Shown piece after piece: positions 1 to 24,366 of a stretch of 64,000 bases of DNA; positions within the stretch are counted from its first letter, which is position 1, and each line of letters opens with the position of its first letter. Source of the DNA: Elysia crispata (lineage: Eukaryota > Mollusca > Gastropoda > Plakobranchidae); assembly GCA_033675545.1 (NCBI GenBank), contig JAWDGP010003357.1, positions 33,501 to 97,500 of the forward strand. Direction: 5' to 3'. The notes beneath the pieces are model-generated. The model did no database searches. It saw only the letters and a list, made by a program, of their open reading frames with translations, and was not told the origin of the DNA. The position numbers and the translations under genes are program-made.

Positions 1-5
1 TACTG

Positions 6-131
6 GTGAGAATTTAAATAAATTCACAACTGATTTTCCTTTAAGTTTGCATGCAAACAATCAAGAAGAAAACTCTTACACTGAACAAGTTCTAGTCATA
101 ATAATATTATTCTGTTTGAACTCATGTTTAG
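6..131 (+). other. Probable intron end before the first ALDH exon in the window
   Basis: Bases 1-5 are followed by GTGAGA, a good donor. An in-frame join of CTG to the exon at 132 is consistent with the Leu that often precedes SLETLDNGK. This is only suggestive, since five bases of exon are not enough to prove it. Confidence 0.35.
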
Positions 132-3100
132 AGCCTTGAAACCCTGGACAACGGCAAGGCTTTTGCTCTGCATGGCTCTCTCGGAGATATTTTCTTCTGT
201 TGCATGGTGTTCCGCTACTATGCTGGCTGGGCTGACAAAATTCATGGCAAAACAATTCCAGTTGGTATGTCTGGTGTATCTCACATCTACTTAAAGGTAC
301 TATAATGACCATGGCCTTAAATGAGAAATTTAAAGTGACCAGAAAAATTCACATAACCACCAACAAGAAAATAAAAGAAAGCAAAATATAAACAGCCGTT
401 TGATTTATTCACACATTTATTTTTTTAAATCCTAGGCATGACATGTGAATGCTTTATGTTAAAGTATACTGTTCCTAATACCAAAGCCTATCAGGCATTT
501 TTTAGGTTAACAAAATAGAATTTTTTTTAAAAAATTACTATATATACCATAAATTGTGAAAACATTTTTAAGATTATAAATATAAAAATGTTTTTCACTC
601 TTTTACCTGCTGATAGCTGCAAGGAGATATGCACCACATAAAAGGGTTGACTAATACAACCTTGAGCCATTAATTTATAAAGGACAAATAGAAAATATTT
701 ATCATATTTTCTTTGAGATTACTGCTTATGATAAACTTAGGTTTCGAAAACAAAATTATTGTTCAAACCATTTTGAATATTTTTTGATAGAGAAGTTGTG
801 AACTTCGCTCAAGATTTTTTGTAATTAAATGGTTTCTACAGAAAAAATTTTATTCTGAATTTCACTCCCAGACTCTGATGAAATAAAAAAAAGTTTGACG
901 TTCCTATTTTATTGCTTTTTTTTTTTTTTAATAGTGTTAATGGTAGAAGACATGTTTGGGTAATTGCTCGTTATTATGGCAATACATTTTAAATAAACAT
1001 AAACAGCTAGTAATTTTTTGTATTCACTGCATACTGCAGCCAAAATAATACTTTGATCTAAAAAAACATATTAGAGGTAAGATTTCAATTTGCAATACAA
1101 AAATTCCTGTAAGTTTTGAAGTTGAAAGAGTTGATGCCAACACTGCTGCCATATTTTGACTTCTTTCTTGGTTTGAACCTCAAATTTCATCACAAAAGCT
1201 TTATCTTGTTTCATTATTATCCCTGAATATTTTTCATTTCTACAGCACTTTCTTTTTCTGTCAGATTTTAGACTTACAGGTTGGAGTTTACAAAATTTAT
1301 CCAAGCTTAAAGAGCATTTTTACTAAAAAAAAAATAAGGCTTTGTGGAATTTTAATTTTCACTTTAATTCACATGTCATACAGCATCCTAATAAGTAAGT
1401 TTCATAAAAATGAGTATCCCATGAGAGATTGTTATGTCATGATGCATCCTGATGAGTAAATTTAATTAAATAAGAACCTCAAAAGAGATTGTCCTATGGG
1501 GAATTGAAAAAATACCACACATAACTTTGAGCTTTGTATTTATGTGTTTGGGAAGAGGCAGGAGATATTTTATCTAATATCATTTTTGTACTTTCAGATG
1601 GAAGCTACTTTGCCTTCACCAGGCATGAGCCTGTGGGTATTTGTGGCCAGATTATCCCAGTAAGTTATACTTGTTAATGCAGGGAAACCTTTAAGGATGA
1701 AACATTTTCATTTTTATTTTACATTTATATTGGCATTTTTTCAAATCCCTACAAAGGCCATTATTATTAGATGCATAAGAACTTTACGAAGCACCTTAGC
1801 CCACACATGCATGGGCTTAAGATCATTGGTAAAAATCTTGTAAATTTCAGCCTCTTTGTAAAACAGATCTGTTAGATATCTTTAAGAGCTCTTTGTTGTG
1901 GTTGGTTGCCACACTGCTGCCTCTCTATCAAGCCATATTGGACCATGCTTGGCATAATATAGCCTTATTGTGGAGTTACCCTAAACAACCAACTGAATTA
2001 GAATTTTTAAACAGTATCTCATAAACTGTTTGTGAGGCCTTTAGAATAAATCATTCACAAGTCTGGTTTTTGACCTATGGCCTATATTAGCTTCTAGTTA
2101 GTGTTGATTTTTGAGAAGGTAAAATACTGAATTTAACTTTTGTAATAGAGAAAATGTTATTCGAAACAATAGAAAAAAACGCAATTCATATACAAAAGGG
2201 ACAGTATATTGTGTGTGCTGGAGCTCGAAGTAAGTACATGAACAACTCTTGATGTTTCAAGATACCTCTCCTGAACGACTGCCACCTCATGATAAAAAAT
2301 ATTTTATTGCTCTTTACAGTGGAACTACCCACTGGCCATGGCTACTTGGAAGATTGCACCAGCTGTAGCAGCTGGCAACGTAGTTGTGATGAAGACAGCA
2401 GAACAGACACCCCTCACAGCCCTCTATCTGGCTTCTCTTATCAAGGAGGTATCATAAAGTTATTGAAATATATACGACTATTAAAAAATTGAAGCTAAGT
2501 ATATGAAAAAAGGCTTTTGAAATATCCAAACATAATTTTTTCACATTGTATTATTTAGAAGATATTTAAGATGATCAACAGCAGATTTAACGGATTACCT
2601 TTGATCATATGGAGTGATGCTTAGCAATTGGCTGATCAAATAATTAATTAATTATACTCAATCAAGGCTTGGCGTCCCTAATTCTAATTGCAAAAAAAAA
2701 AATTTTAAATGTGAAAATTTCAAACCTTTAAGAGAGATTGTCACGCTGTGACAGATTAGCAATGATGATGTATGAGATTTGCAAAAATTGTCTAAAATCT
2801 GTTAAAACATACTAAAAGGTTGTTATGCAGTTTTGCCTTAATATTTATAGCTGTAGTTTCCTTTACTACCATAAAATTTTTTGGAGATAGGATCAAATGG
2901 GCACAAAATTTTGTACTCGTGCATGTCTTTTAAAATTGGAAAAAACCTTAAACCATTTTAAAAGATTTTTATACCACCTCCATATTACATAAACAGGACT
3001 TTATCCTTGTTAAAGCTTTAAAAGATTTTTAAGATGAATAACCACAGGTTATAGTATGGAGGGCTATTGGTGGATTAACAAATTAATTGTACATAATCAA

Positions 3101-6100
3101 GGCTGACAGATTTCAATTGAGTATCCTGTATGATTTAAAAGACAATAAACAATGTTTTTACGTTTTTTGCCACTTGTATCCTACATGAACATATTTTATC
3201 CATTGTTTTGATTTCTTAATTTCATTCATAGATCTAAATAATGTTATAAGCCTCAAAAGAAATTCGGTAGTATTTTATAACAAGGTCGAATGAGAAAATA
3301 AAGAATTGACAAACACAAGCTGAGGGGCATGTTGATTAAGTAGCAAGTAAAAAAATTCTTTGAAACTTTCAAAGCTGTGGAATAAAATGGAAAGCTTTGT
3401 ATATTAAGCTTAACCTTCTAGTTAATTTGAAAATGCAATTTGTTACCAAGATCAAAATAACTCTTTTTATATGCTCCCCCCACTTTTACAAACATAAACA
3501 CATAATTCTCTTTCAAAGCTTACGTTGAAACATGTTTTCCTCTTAGGCTGGTTTCCCACCTGGTGTTGTGAACATTTTGTCTGGTTATGGCCCAACTGCA
3601 GGAGCGGCCCTGTCAAATCACCCTGATGTCAACAAAGTGGCATTCACTGGTTCTACTGAGGTCAGATCAAGATAATATTTGCTTTTATTTATTATGCAAG
3701 CTTCAATAGTACATGAACTGCAAATTAATTTTCAGAACACTGTTTTACTAACATTAATACGTCTGTTCCTGTTCTGCTAATGAGAAAAAAAGATAAATTT
3801 TAGGTCAAAGAAATGCTTTCTTTTATTAGTGATTTTTATGGCTTATAAATGATGGGTTCTTTTAACCTCATGTGGAAGTGATGAAAATACTTCTATGAAA
3901 CAGAATTTCTTTTTTATAATCTGATGCTGTTACTAGTGTGGACATAGCCATTTGATATTTGCACAAGGAGATTGAAAATTCGAATCCTGGGTAGGCTATG
4001 TATTGAGTATTTTACAAGCATTTTTAAGAAGTCAAGCCATTTCTAATTCCCATGTCTCTTTTATTCAAATTTTAGATTTGCAAAAATCATATTTGATGAG
4101 TAGTCAGTTTGAACGCTTTTATAAAGGCCTTTGGATATTTGGCAGAACTAGCACTAATTTTTTTTAACTATTCACTTTACCACTGCCTTACTTTTTTTGT
4201 TTTGGCATTTTGTATTTATGATCTTGCTGTACAAAAACGAGTTTGTATTTTGGTATAAAAGATTGGAAATGTATAAAGTTTCTAAGCGTCAATACCAAAG
4301 ATGAACCGCTAACCTCATAAAATATACTAATAAAAAAGCATGGCTGCAGAGTGGCCAATAAATTATAATAAGCCATTTCATTTCATTCTTTACAAGCTTA
4401 TCTTAATTTCAGGAATATTCAGGATTGTACATGTCAGAAAAATAGAGAAGGTTTTAAATATTACTTAGTAAAGTCTAAAAAAATGTTATTAGTGTAGACT
4501 TTGTTTTCCCAGAGAGGCATTATGAATCCTCCTTTTATAAGAACAAATTATGCTTTCTCTTGACCGTGGCAGGTTGGTAAAATTATCATGGCTGCAGCTT
4601 CCAATGACATCAAGAGAGTGACCCTTGAGCTTGGTGGCAAGAGTGCCTGTGTTGTCTTTGATGATGTAGATGGTGAGATTGTTTTTAGTTACCTGTCAGG
4701 AAGATTAAGATACAATTACAGGCAAACTAAACAGTTTATTTCTTTAAACTGTGAATATGCTTTCTGAGATATTAACATAATTAAGCACTGCTCATAAGGA
4801 CACTTCAATAATGCTAAATTTTTGATCTTTCATTTTTATTTGATCCTGAATTGTAAAGGCAGAGTACAATGTGGTGTCGCTCAAAGACAAAGCTATTGGT
4901 GTTTCTTACTGTGCAAGATATGACTAGGATTGAATGTAATGAAATTATGTATGATATGAATATAAGCCTGTTTGAATTATCAAAGGCTTAAAAATAAGTC
5001 TGCTTCAGCATCAGAGTGTAAAATATTGCACAAAATCTTATCTAATTTTTTTCTAAATTTGGAAAAATACCAACAATGGGAAACAATAATTATTTTTCAT
5101 GCTGAAATTGTCTTGTTTTGTAGCCATTGGTTTTCTGTTGCTGAAAGTCTTAAGACAAGTTTTCATACATTTGATTGCACTTCATTGGTCCAGAATGAAG
5201 AATTAATGAAAATGGTTAAAAGTGGTCCTTACTGAGCTTCGATATTGTAAGCTAATGTAAAATTGCTTTATGATATATTTAAAAGCTTTTCAAAGTCTTG
5301 AAAATCTTTCCACACACTATGCATTTCCTGTTGCCCTGCGCCCCAATACCTGTTCTTTATTCCTTATACATAATTAAACAAAACAGTGGAATCTGTGGTG
5401 GCTCAGGCCCAAGAGGCATGCATGACTAATATGGGTCAGTGTTGTGTAGCAGGTACCAGAACCTTTGTCCATGAGAAAATTTATGATGAGTTTGTGGCAA
5501 AGAGCAGAGAATTGGCCTTGAAGAGAAAAATTGGGGATCCATTTGACAACACAACAATAAATGGACCTCAGGTAAAATATGATAAGTGTAACCTGTGCAT
5601 AATAAACCAACCCTATGCTAAAAAGATTGTATTTTACACATTTGTTATAATCTTTGTTGAAAATAATGAGGACTAAAAGTTATTAGAGTCAAAAAATTAT
5701 TATTCCTTGAAGTTTTTTTTAGTCAAATTAAAATTGGAAACAATAATAATTGAATCAATAGTATATAGCATTTTCCTCAAATACTAAAGAAAACTTAGGT
5801 GACAAAGCATAGTGTAGGCCTACTGAAGTAATGGCAGAGAAATAATAGAGGATGATACTTACCTAAGTTTTGAATAAAAAGCAAAGACTGCTCCAACAGA
5901 GGATCATCTCCATAAATGGTTTTCTGTTTCTGACAGATTGACGAAGAACAGATGAACAAGATCCTTGACCTGATAGAGAGTGGCAAGAAGGAAGGAGCAA
6001 AGTGTGAAGCTGGCGGAGAGAGACATGGAGAAAATGGGTATTTTATCAAGCCGACTGTTTTCTCTGGTGTACAAGACAATATGAGAATTGCCAAGGAAGA

Positions 6101-8094
6101 GGTTAGAAACTTTTTTTTTGCTTTATTTCACTCTAAATCTTCTGCTCCCTTTTTTGTTGTCTTTATTCCTTTGATTTTGAGGGTACATTTTGTTTTGTAG
6201 ACGATTTTTCACACCAAAACTCTTCTAATTTCACAACTAATTTTTTAAACTGCATTTATGATGCTTTACAAAACAAAGGTTGAGAATTACGTGATAGAAA
6301 GTTAATTTATTTTTTCTCTGCAGGGGCACATACCAACACAGTTCATAGCATTATTATTTGTGTTATTTACAGTAGTGACAAGACCATGTTAACTTGTTGA
6401 AACTTACAACTCATGGAAAGGAAAGAATTTGCTTTGAAAAGTTTTTGAAACAGATAATTCAAAATTGCCTGCATGAATTTCTTTGTGTGTACATGAATTT
6501 CAAACTGAATGCATTTTATTTCGAGATACATATTAGACTTGACTACTAGGACCAAGATGAATCAGATTGTTGAAAAAAAAATAAAAATATGCAGAGAAGA
6601 AAAATCCAAGATAACACAGAAACAAATATTTGGGAAATAAAATATCTTTACCCTTAAGATATATGGTTATATTTAAACGTTTTTATAAGTAATTTTTAAT
6701 TTGATAAACTCAAAATTATTTTTTTTATTTTTCAATGTTATAATAATCTCATCCATTTTCTGCATTTCTAGAATGAATTTCTTATATTTTTAAAATCAAC
6801 TCCATATCTTACAGATTTTTGGACCTGTTCAGCAAATCTTTAAGTTCAAAACTTTGGATGAAGTTTTAGCAAGAGCCAATGACTCTACATACGGCCTTGG
6901 TGCTGCAATTTTCACCAACGATATCAACAAGGCACTGATGTTTTCACAGGGAGTTCAGGCAGGAACCTGTTGGTGAGTCATACAAGTTAGATCCCAATGG
7001 TTTTCTTTCTTCTATAAATTGATATGCTGGTAAGGATTAGTCTATGTGCATTGTGGTTCATTTTGATGGAAATGGTTTCGCAAATGCATTTGAAAATTGT
7101 TTTTTATATTGAAGCAAAATTTTGATACTTGCTTTCAACAAAGTAGAAATTTTGTTTTAAATTAAATGTTCCCAAATGTATGCTTATCATGTTGCAGCTG
7201 AGTAAAAATAATGTAACTCAAGAGTTTTACCTATGATTAAGTTTTTTTGTTGGTGTCTCTTTGCTCTGTTCTAAGTATTTCATTTCCTTTGATATTTCAG
7301 TTTTCACATTGTGTCTTTTTTTTGAAAGAAAGTGATACTGAGCTTCTTTCAGGTTATTTTATGGTGTTTCAAGAGGAAATATTTCAAATATATTAAGTAT
7401 TAATGTGAATAATGCTTGAACAGATGCTATGAGCATGGCAAAGCAAATAGAAAAGGAAAAAAAAAGATTCCAAATATTGATTCAAAATATATATGTTGTG
7501 GGAAAATTTAGTTAACACTGGGGCAGGAATGATTGCATACCAAGTAAGAAAAGGAGTAATTTTGGCAGTGAATGCCAATGAAAGCATAAGTTGAGGGTTC
7601 GAATTCCACAAATTGCAATTACTTTTTTCTCATTTAACTTAAAGTCTACTTTAAACCACAGCATAGCTAAAACTTATCTCTATAATTTATATTTTTAATT
7701 AAATTGGTGGCACTAGTTGTAGCACTTGCTGTAGCAGAGCAAGAGCTGCAATATCAGAAACAGTAGTATTAGTAGTAGCCGCAATTGTAGCTATCATAAT
7801 AGTTGTAGTAATAATTGTAAAAGTATTTGTAGTCATTCTCAAAGTCATAGTTGTAGTTGTCAAAGTAGTCATAGCAGTAGCAGTAGCACCAGCAGCAGCA
7901 GCAGCAGCAGTGACAGTAGTAATAGTAGTAGTAGTAGTCGTAGTGGCTGTGGTAGTAGTAGTAGTAGTAGTAATGTTAGTGGTATCGGTAGTAGTTAGTA
8001 GTTAGTAAGTATTAAATAGTTAATAAGTGGTTAGTAAGTAGTCAGGAGTTAGTAAGTAGTTAGTAAGTAGTAGTAAGTAGTAGTAAGTAGTAGT

Positions 8095-8151
<57 letters not shown>

Positions 8152-8233
8152 CAGTAGCAGTAGCAGTAGCAGTAGCAGTAGCAGTAGCAGTAGCAGTAGC
8201 AGTAGCAGTAGCAGTAGTAGTAGTAGCAGTAGT

Positions 8234-8286
<53 letters not shown>

Positions 8287-8318
8287 CAGCAGCAGTAGCA
8301 GCACCAGTAGCAGCAGCA

Positions 8319-8376
<58 letters not shown>

Positions 8377-8384
8377 TAGTAGTT

Positions 8385-8432
<48 letters not shown>

Positions 8433-10915
8433 AGAGGCATTTGTGATACTAGTGAAATATATGATGTTCCTATGTTGTTTACTTTATATAGCATACAGTT
8501 TATAAAAGGTATAATTTATCAATCAATATTTATTTGAAAGGAATATTATTCTAAACGAAAAATTAATTTATATAACACTGAAACTATATATTCCTTACCA
8601 TTGCACAGGCGTTTTATAATTTGTCCTATTGTTTTGCATAGCAAAAAAATCTACATGTGCCAACCTATATGTATTATGTATGAGTAGAGAACAGTGTGAA
8701 AGAAAATGGTCAATATTTTTACATTCATGCGTTGTTCTTGTTAAGCATTCATTATGCTCAAAATAGACAATAGGTTATCCCTTTTCCTTATTTTAAATTA
8801 GATGTAGGCCTATCAGATGCAATGGAGTTCATAATTATTGTCTTACATAATAAACATTCTGTAATAGCTGTTAATTATTAGGAATTTAACTATTAATAGT
8901 TAGAAATATGGTCTGAGAGAACAGGTCCAAAAATATAATAAGATTATTGTAGTGCAAAGGATTTCGACCTTAGACAGAAAGGTGAAGAGTACGTGAGAGA
9001 AGAGAAAAAGGGAATAATATCTTTGTTATTTTAATGTTACCAATTTGTGGCACTATTCTATGTTTAAAGAACATTTTCAATTTATAAGATAGAAACGTGT
9101 CTTTAGTAATATATTACATTGGACAGATTCACATGTTAAGAAAAGTATGATTGAAGCATTTTGGGAGTGTAGAATCTGTGTGTGGGTGTGTGTGTGTATT
9201 ATATTTTGAACTATGTTCTGAAATGTCATTTGTTAGTTTTACTCAAAGGCACAAACTAAAAGACATTTCCTGATACATATGTAGGCTTCTTTGCTTGTAC
9301 AGAACTTCTTTCAAAATAACTCTCATAAGGCATAATTTCATGCAAGAACATTTGTATAAACGAAATTGTATACAATTGATTTTTCTTTTCATTTGTTTGA
9401 TCCAATGTTGAATCAAATAATTATTTGGAAAATAATTTGAGATCATCAGTACTGTGATAGCACCTAATTTTAATTGATGAGGGAATTGGAGCCAAGAGGC
9501 ATGATTCTGTCAATGGAAAGATAGATTTTTATCACTTTTATTTTTGTAGCCTTTGTACTAAATTGTCATCATGCTTAATTATTTGAACTGTGACATCTTA
9601 CTAATCAGTTATTCTGACTCTGGTTTTTCTCAGGGTGAACTGTTACAATGCTGTGACATCCCAAGGTCCTTTTGGTGGATTTAAGATGTCTGGCCTTGGG
9701 AGAGAACTGTAAGTTAAATACTCACACTCTTTACACTTACAAGCATGGTGTTAGAGTAATGAAAAAGAAAGAAAAAATTATGGGAGCATAGAGACTGATT
9801 TGATGAGCTACATATGAGGCTTTACCCGATTTGTAATTGTTTTTTGGTGTCACCTTTTTTCTTTAGATTTTTTAAACCTTTCTTAGTCTGCTGTTAATTT
9901 CTATATTTATATAATGCGGCTGTATAGTGTGCTTGAAGGATAAAGAAAAGTACAATAAATTTGATTTTAACAAGAACTCTTGTGCATCTTAATACTCTTA
10001 TTAATAACATGGTTGCCAAAATTATTTTGAAGAGGAGAAAAAGGAATATAAATGGGAATAATATTTTTGTGCTTATTAATTACAGCCACTTTGAATGAGT
10101 ATTGTTTTTTGGAAGTAATAGAATAGGTTATTGGTAGTGTATTGCAGAATTTACATGCCTGTGCATTTAAATGATATAATTTGTGTATGTGTATCTAAAA
10201 CTTGTAGCGTTTTGTGGACAAAATTTTCACTTTATCAGGAATGTACTGTTTTTAAGCATCTTTAATTATGCTATATTTTAATTTAAAGAGCTTGAATAAG
10301 GGGGAAAAGGCGATTTCATAAGCCTCTTTTTCTAAAAGTTCTTGTTTTTCCAGATGTCATTTTTAATGAGCTCTGCTGTAATTAGGGTGAACTTAAAGAC
10401 AATTTTTAATGCAAGCAAAATTCTTCACAACTTAATTTTTTTCTTTCATCAGTGGAGAGTATGGTCTGCAAAATTATGTGGAAGTAAAGAATGTGAGTAC
10501 AACATTATTTAATCTAGTTTCTTTCATATGGTTCAATAATTTATGGGTTGTTTTTTTATGGAGATGAAGCAAGACAAAAATTTAACAAAACAACAACATT
10601 GTAAGATTTTACCAAATAAAATTATGAGCTGAGCTCTGTAGAAATCCATTTCCTGTTCTTAAAGATGAAATAAAATTTAATAAAATTACAAAAGCAAGTG
10701 CATCAAAAAATATATCTAGTTTTCAAGCAAAAAATGAAGGTCAAATAAAATTAAAAGTTTTACATAGCTCACGTCAAGTGTCAGTAACTTGTGTGTGAAT
10801 TATCTTAGATACACATGAATTCGTACATAAGCACTGTAAGTTTTTTTATTCTGTGAAATATTTATTTTGTGATTTTATTCAGGTGGTTGTGAAGATTCCA
10901 CAAAAGAACTCCTAA
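132..10915 (+). CDS. Aldehyde dehydrogenase, ALDH1/ALDH2 class (5'-partial, 11 exons)
   Basis: NAD-dependent oxidation of aldehydes to carboxylic acids. Exons: 132-264, 1598-1659, 2320-2448, 3547-3660, 4573-4672, 5387-5571, 5937-6101, 6815-6972, 9634-9708, 10453-10492, 10883-10915 (TAA). They sum to 1194 nt (397 aa plus stop), with every junction GT-AG and in phase. Visible motifs: SLETLDNGK at the start, [11 protein letters not shown] (Asn of the oxyanion hole), GSTEVG in the NAD fold, ELGGK (general-base Glu, residue 165 here), GQCC (catalytic Cys, residue 199), EEIFGP (Glu 296), and the family C-terminus QKNS. By alignment with mature human ALDH2 about 102 residues lie upstream. The window's first five bases followed by GTGAGA may be the end of the previous exon. 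Because the N-terminus is missing I cannot separate the cytosolic ALDH1A type from the mitochondrial ALDH2 type. The gene converges on SORD-a. The 2.66-kb intron 6973-9633 carries a long AGT/AGC repeat. Confidence 0.95.
7740..8431. repeat. Composite AGT/AGC trinucleotide repeat in an ALDH intron
   Basis: Starts as degenerate AGT/AGC-rich DNA. From about 8097 to 8431 it becomes near-pure blocks: (TAG)n, alternating CAGTAG, (CAG)n, then (TAG)n again. Minus-strand frames across it give poly-Leu and poly-Thr/poly-Ala open frames that are repeat artefacts. It lies inside the intron 6973-9633. Confidence 0.95.
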
Positions 10916-11396
10916 TTCTCCCTTGCTGTGTTCAATGAAAGCAGGTAGCCAAGAAGTGATGAACAGTGTTACATTTAACCTGTTACTAATCACATTGGCT
11001 CTTTCACATACATTGGGATTTTTTTTTCCAACCCTTATTACCAAGTGTTTTGGTGTTAAATGAATGTAACTTTAGTTCCTTGTATAATGTTAAGCATTTT
11101 ATCTACCTTTTCCTTTGATTCATTGGATGATATTGATAAATATCTGGGCTTTTATTTTGTCAACAAAGTTGATTTTATGACGTTTATATGTTATGATGCA
11201 TCAGTTTTTGTAAATTTTATTTCCAAGTAATGCATTCATGATTTATCTTTTTTGTGCAAAACTTGCTTTAAAATGCATATGCAAAACTTCCAAGGAAGGC
11301 TAAGAATCTTTCCCTTCTCATGAACTATAACTATATTGGAGTCACAACGAAATAATCCTAGATTAAAAACATAATGCTAAAGGCATTTAAAAATTA

Positions 11397-11402
11397 AATA
11401 AA
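11397..11402 (+). terminator. Candidate polyadenylation signal of the ALDH gene
   Basis: AATAAA about 480 nt past the ALDH stop codon, the first canonical hexamer in a suitable position on the sense strand. Assignment by position only. Confidence 0.5.
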
Positions 11403-12028
11403 ACTCTTGGTCTACTTCAAAGTTTGGAAGTTTCTTTGAGTTTGTTTTATGTGTGGAACAAAATGTGTTGATTGATGATAGATGTATCAGGTATTCTAGC
11501 TTTCAATGTATATTTCATAATTTAAAAAATTAATAAGAAATTATAAACAATGAAAAAGGACTCTCATTTTTGGCAATTTCAACATATTTTGAAAAAGTTT
11601 TTGGCAGAAACTTTTTATGCCTGATAAAGAAAATGGTTCTGTCTTTGAAAGTGCCTTTAAACCCAACAAGTCCTTTGAGAAAATGAAAGTAAGTTCAGAA
11701 TTTTTGTTCTAATAACACAGTTATTGTTAACATTCAATAACTTATGTTTATTTTATACAAACAAAACTACTTATTATGTAGCACTAGTCAATTTTGATGG
11801 GTGAATATTGGAATGATCAGGATTTTAATTTTTTACACATTTTTTATAATACATATATATATATATATATATATAATGTATATATATATATATTAAACAT
11901 ATAACTGTTTCTAAAAAAAATAAAGCTTCAGATGTTTTTACTCTTCCTGCAAAGTTGAAAGTTCTGAGAAGTTCCAATGCCTTAAATAAGTAGTTTGAGA
12001 GTATGGTAACCTTGCCGTTTTTTGTTTT

Positions 12029-12034
12029 TTTATT
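12029..12034 (-). terminator. Candidate polyadenylation signal of SORD-a
   Basis: TTTATT on the plus strand (AATAAA on the gene's strand), about 100 nt past the SORD-a stop codon. Assignment by position only. Confidence 0.5.
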
Positions 12035-12136
12035 TTCTCCTTTCACAAAGGTGAAACCCCGAAATAGGCTATTCCATATATATCAAATATTTAGTTTTTC
12101 AAGAAGAAATTGCCTTGCAGCATTATTAGCAATGAC

Positions 12137-23085
<10,949 letters not shown>

Positions 23086-24102
23086 CTCCGCTGAATCGCT
23101 CACTGTGACAGATCTATCACTGTTGAAAAGTGAGGAGAAATAGGATATTACTGTTACTCTTGCTTTTTTATTCAAACTGAATCAATGGAGTGACATTTAA
23201 ACTAAATGACAATACTTGGACTTTTCTTTAAAATAACATTTTTTGGTATTTAATTATAAATTTACTTTAAAAAAATAATTTAAGCTAAAGATCTTTTAAT
23301 TTTGGCCTTTGCAAACAGCAGGTAAGGTTGGACAAAGGAAAAGGTTTATACCTTCGATAAAAATTTCATCAGTTCTATGAATATCATGTTACGTTTTTTC
23401 AACAGTTTTTCCTGTTGCTTTGATGTGTCAGTATCGATGATCTAATCGGTAGCCGTTGTTGTTTTCGTACTTTTTAAAACTTTTTTTTTATTCTTTATTG
23501 TCCCTTTATTATGCAAGACCTTTTATCTAATCATTGCAAGATGTTGTATTTTACGCCTGCCTTTAAGGTTTAAAAAAAAAAAGCAACTACTGAACAATTA
23601 ATCTGAGCAAATCTATTTATCTATTTTATTTTTATTTATTTCTTTATTCATTTTTTTTTGTATAATATGAAGATTACCTTGACAGAAACAGAACATGCAG
23701 GCATTCAAACAAAATATGCACACGGAAGTCCTTGACTTAGAAATGCAGAGACATACGAAGTAAACACAGTGAACCTTGCCCGTTTTTCTTCTATCTTGAT
23801 CTTAACAATGGTCCTTTCATGACCGCGCATTGTGAACAGATATTAAAGTAACAATCTATCACAACCAGGCAACCTGTTATCCCGTCTCCTGTGAGATAGG
23901 GATTCACTGGTTACAGTAGGCTTCAGCGCGTTTAATAAAAAAAAAAAATTTTGAACGAAAGATCCCATTCAGATTGGGTAACTCAGTCCTAATGAATTTT
24001 TTGGGAGCCATGGTTGCTAACAAGTTATTGCTTTAACTATAACTGTATGATTACCTGATTAAACTACACTTGACTTAAAAAGAAGCGCCGTATTAGTGGT
24101 GT

Positions 24103-24366
24103 TTAAGAGGAATAATCGTACCGCGACACCAGGTTATAATACGATGCTGCACGTTGCCTTTTTCTCGCTACAGCCATATCTGTCGTTGATTTGTAGTCGG
24201 TTAAGCCAATAGGTTTGCTTTCGTCTTTGCGACGAACTAACATTATATCAGAATATGGTGTATTTCCTACCAAACTATTTCCATAAATTTTCTTGATCGT
24301 GCGTGCGTTTATCATACTCACCTCTTTGTGGTGTTTGTCAAGTTTCAAAGAAAACCAAAGGATCAT
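24103..24366 (-). pseudogene. Possible piggyBac-like transposase relic
   Basis: An 87-residue open frame reads HHKEVSMINA, then LVRRKDESKPIGLTDYKS, then QRAASYYNLVSRYD. The order (K..eV.Mi, R.....KP....DY, then Q....YY) resembles the C-terminal half of piggyBac (DDE_Tnp_1_7) transposases. The usual GVD..DQ motif is absent, and the flanks in the same frame contain stops. This is a pattern match by eye, not a search result. Confidence 0.35.

Larger units (their letters stand above)
10916..12136. other. Convergent 3' ends of ALDH and SORD-a
   Basis: Non-coding. It should contain the 3' UTR of the ALDH (plus) and of SORD-a (minus). There is an AATAAA on the plus strand at 11397-11402 and a (TA)n tract at about 11848-11893. 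No supported coding exon. Confidence 0.7.

Noticed and set aside
3955-4010. B-box-like TTCGAATCC (tRNA or SINE candidate)
   Set aside because: No credible A box at the right distance and no cloverleaf.
7565-7612. B-box-like GGTTCGAATTCC in an ALDH intron
   Set aside because: No matching A box or tRNA fold; kept only as a possible SINE trace.
8020-8494. Long minus-strand open frames of poly-Leu and poly-Thr/Ala
   Set aside because: They are translations of the AGT/AGC repeat, with no flanking coding signal.
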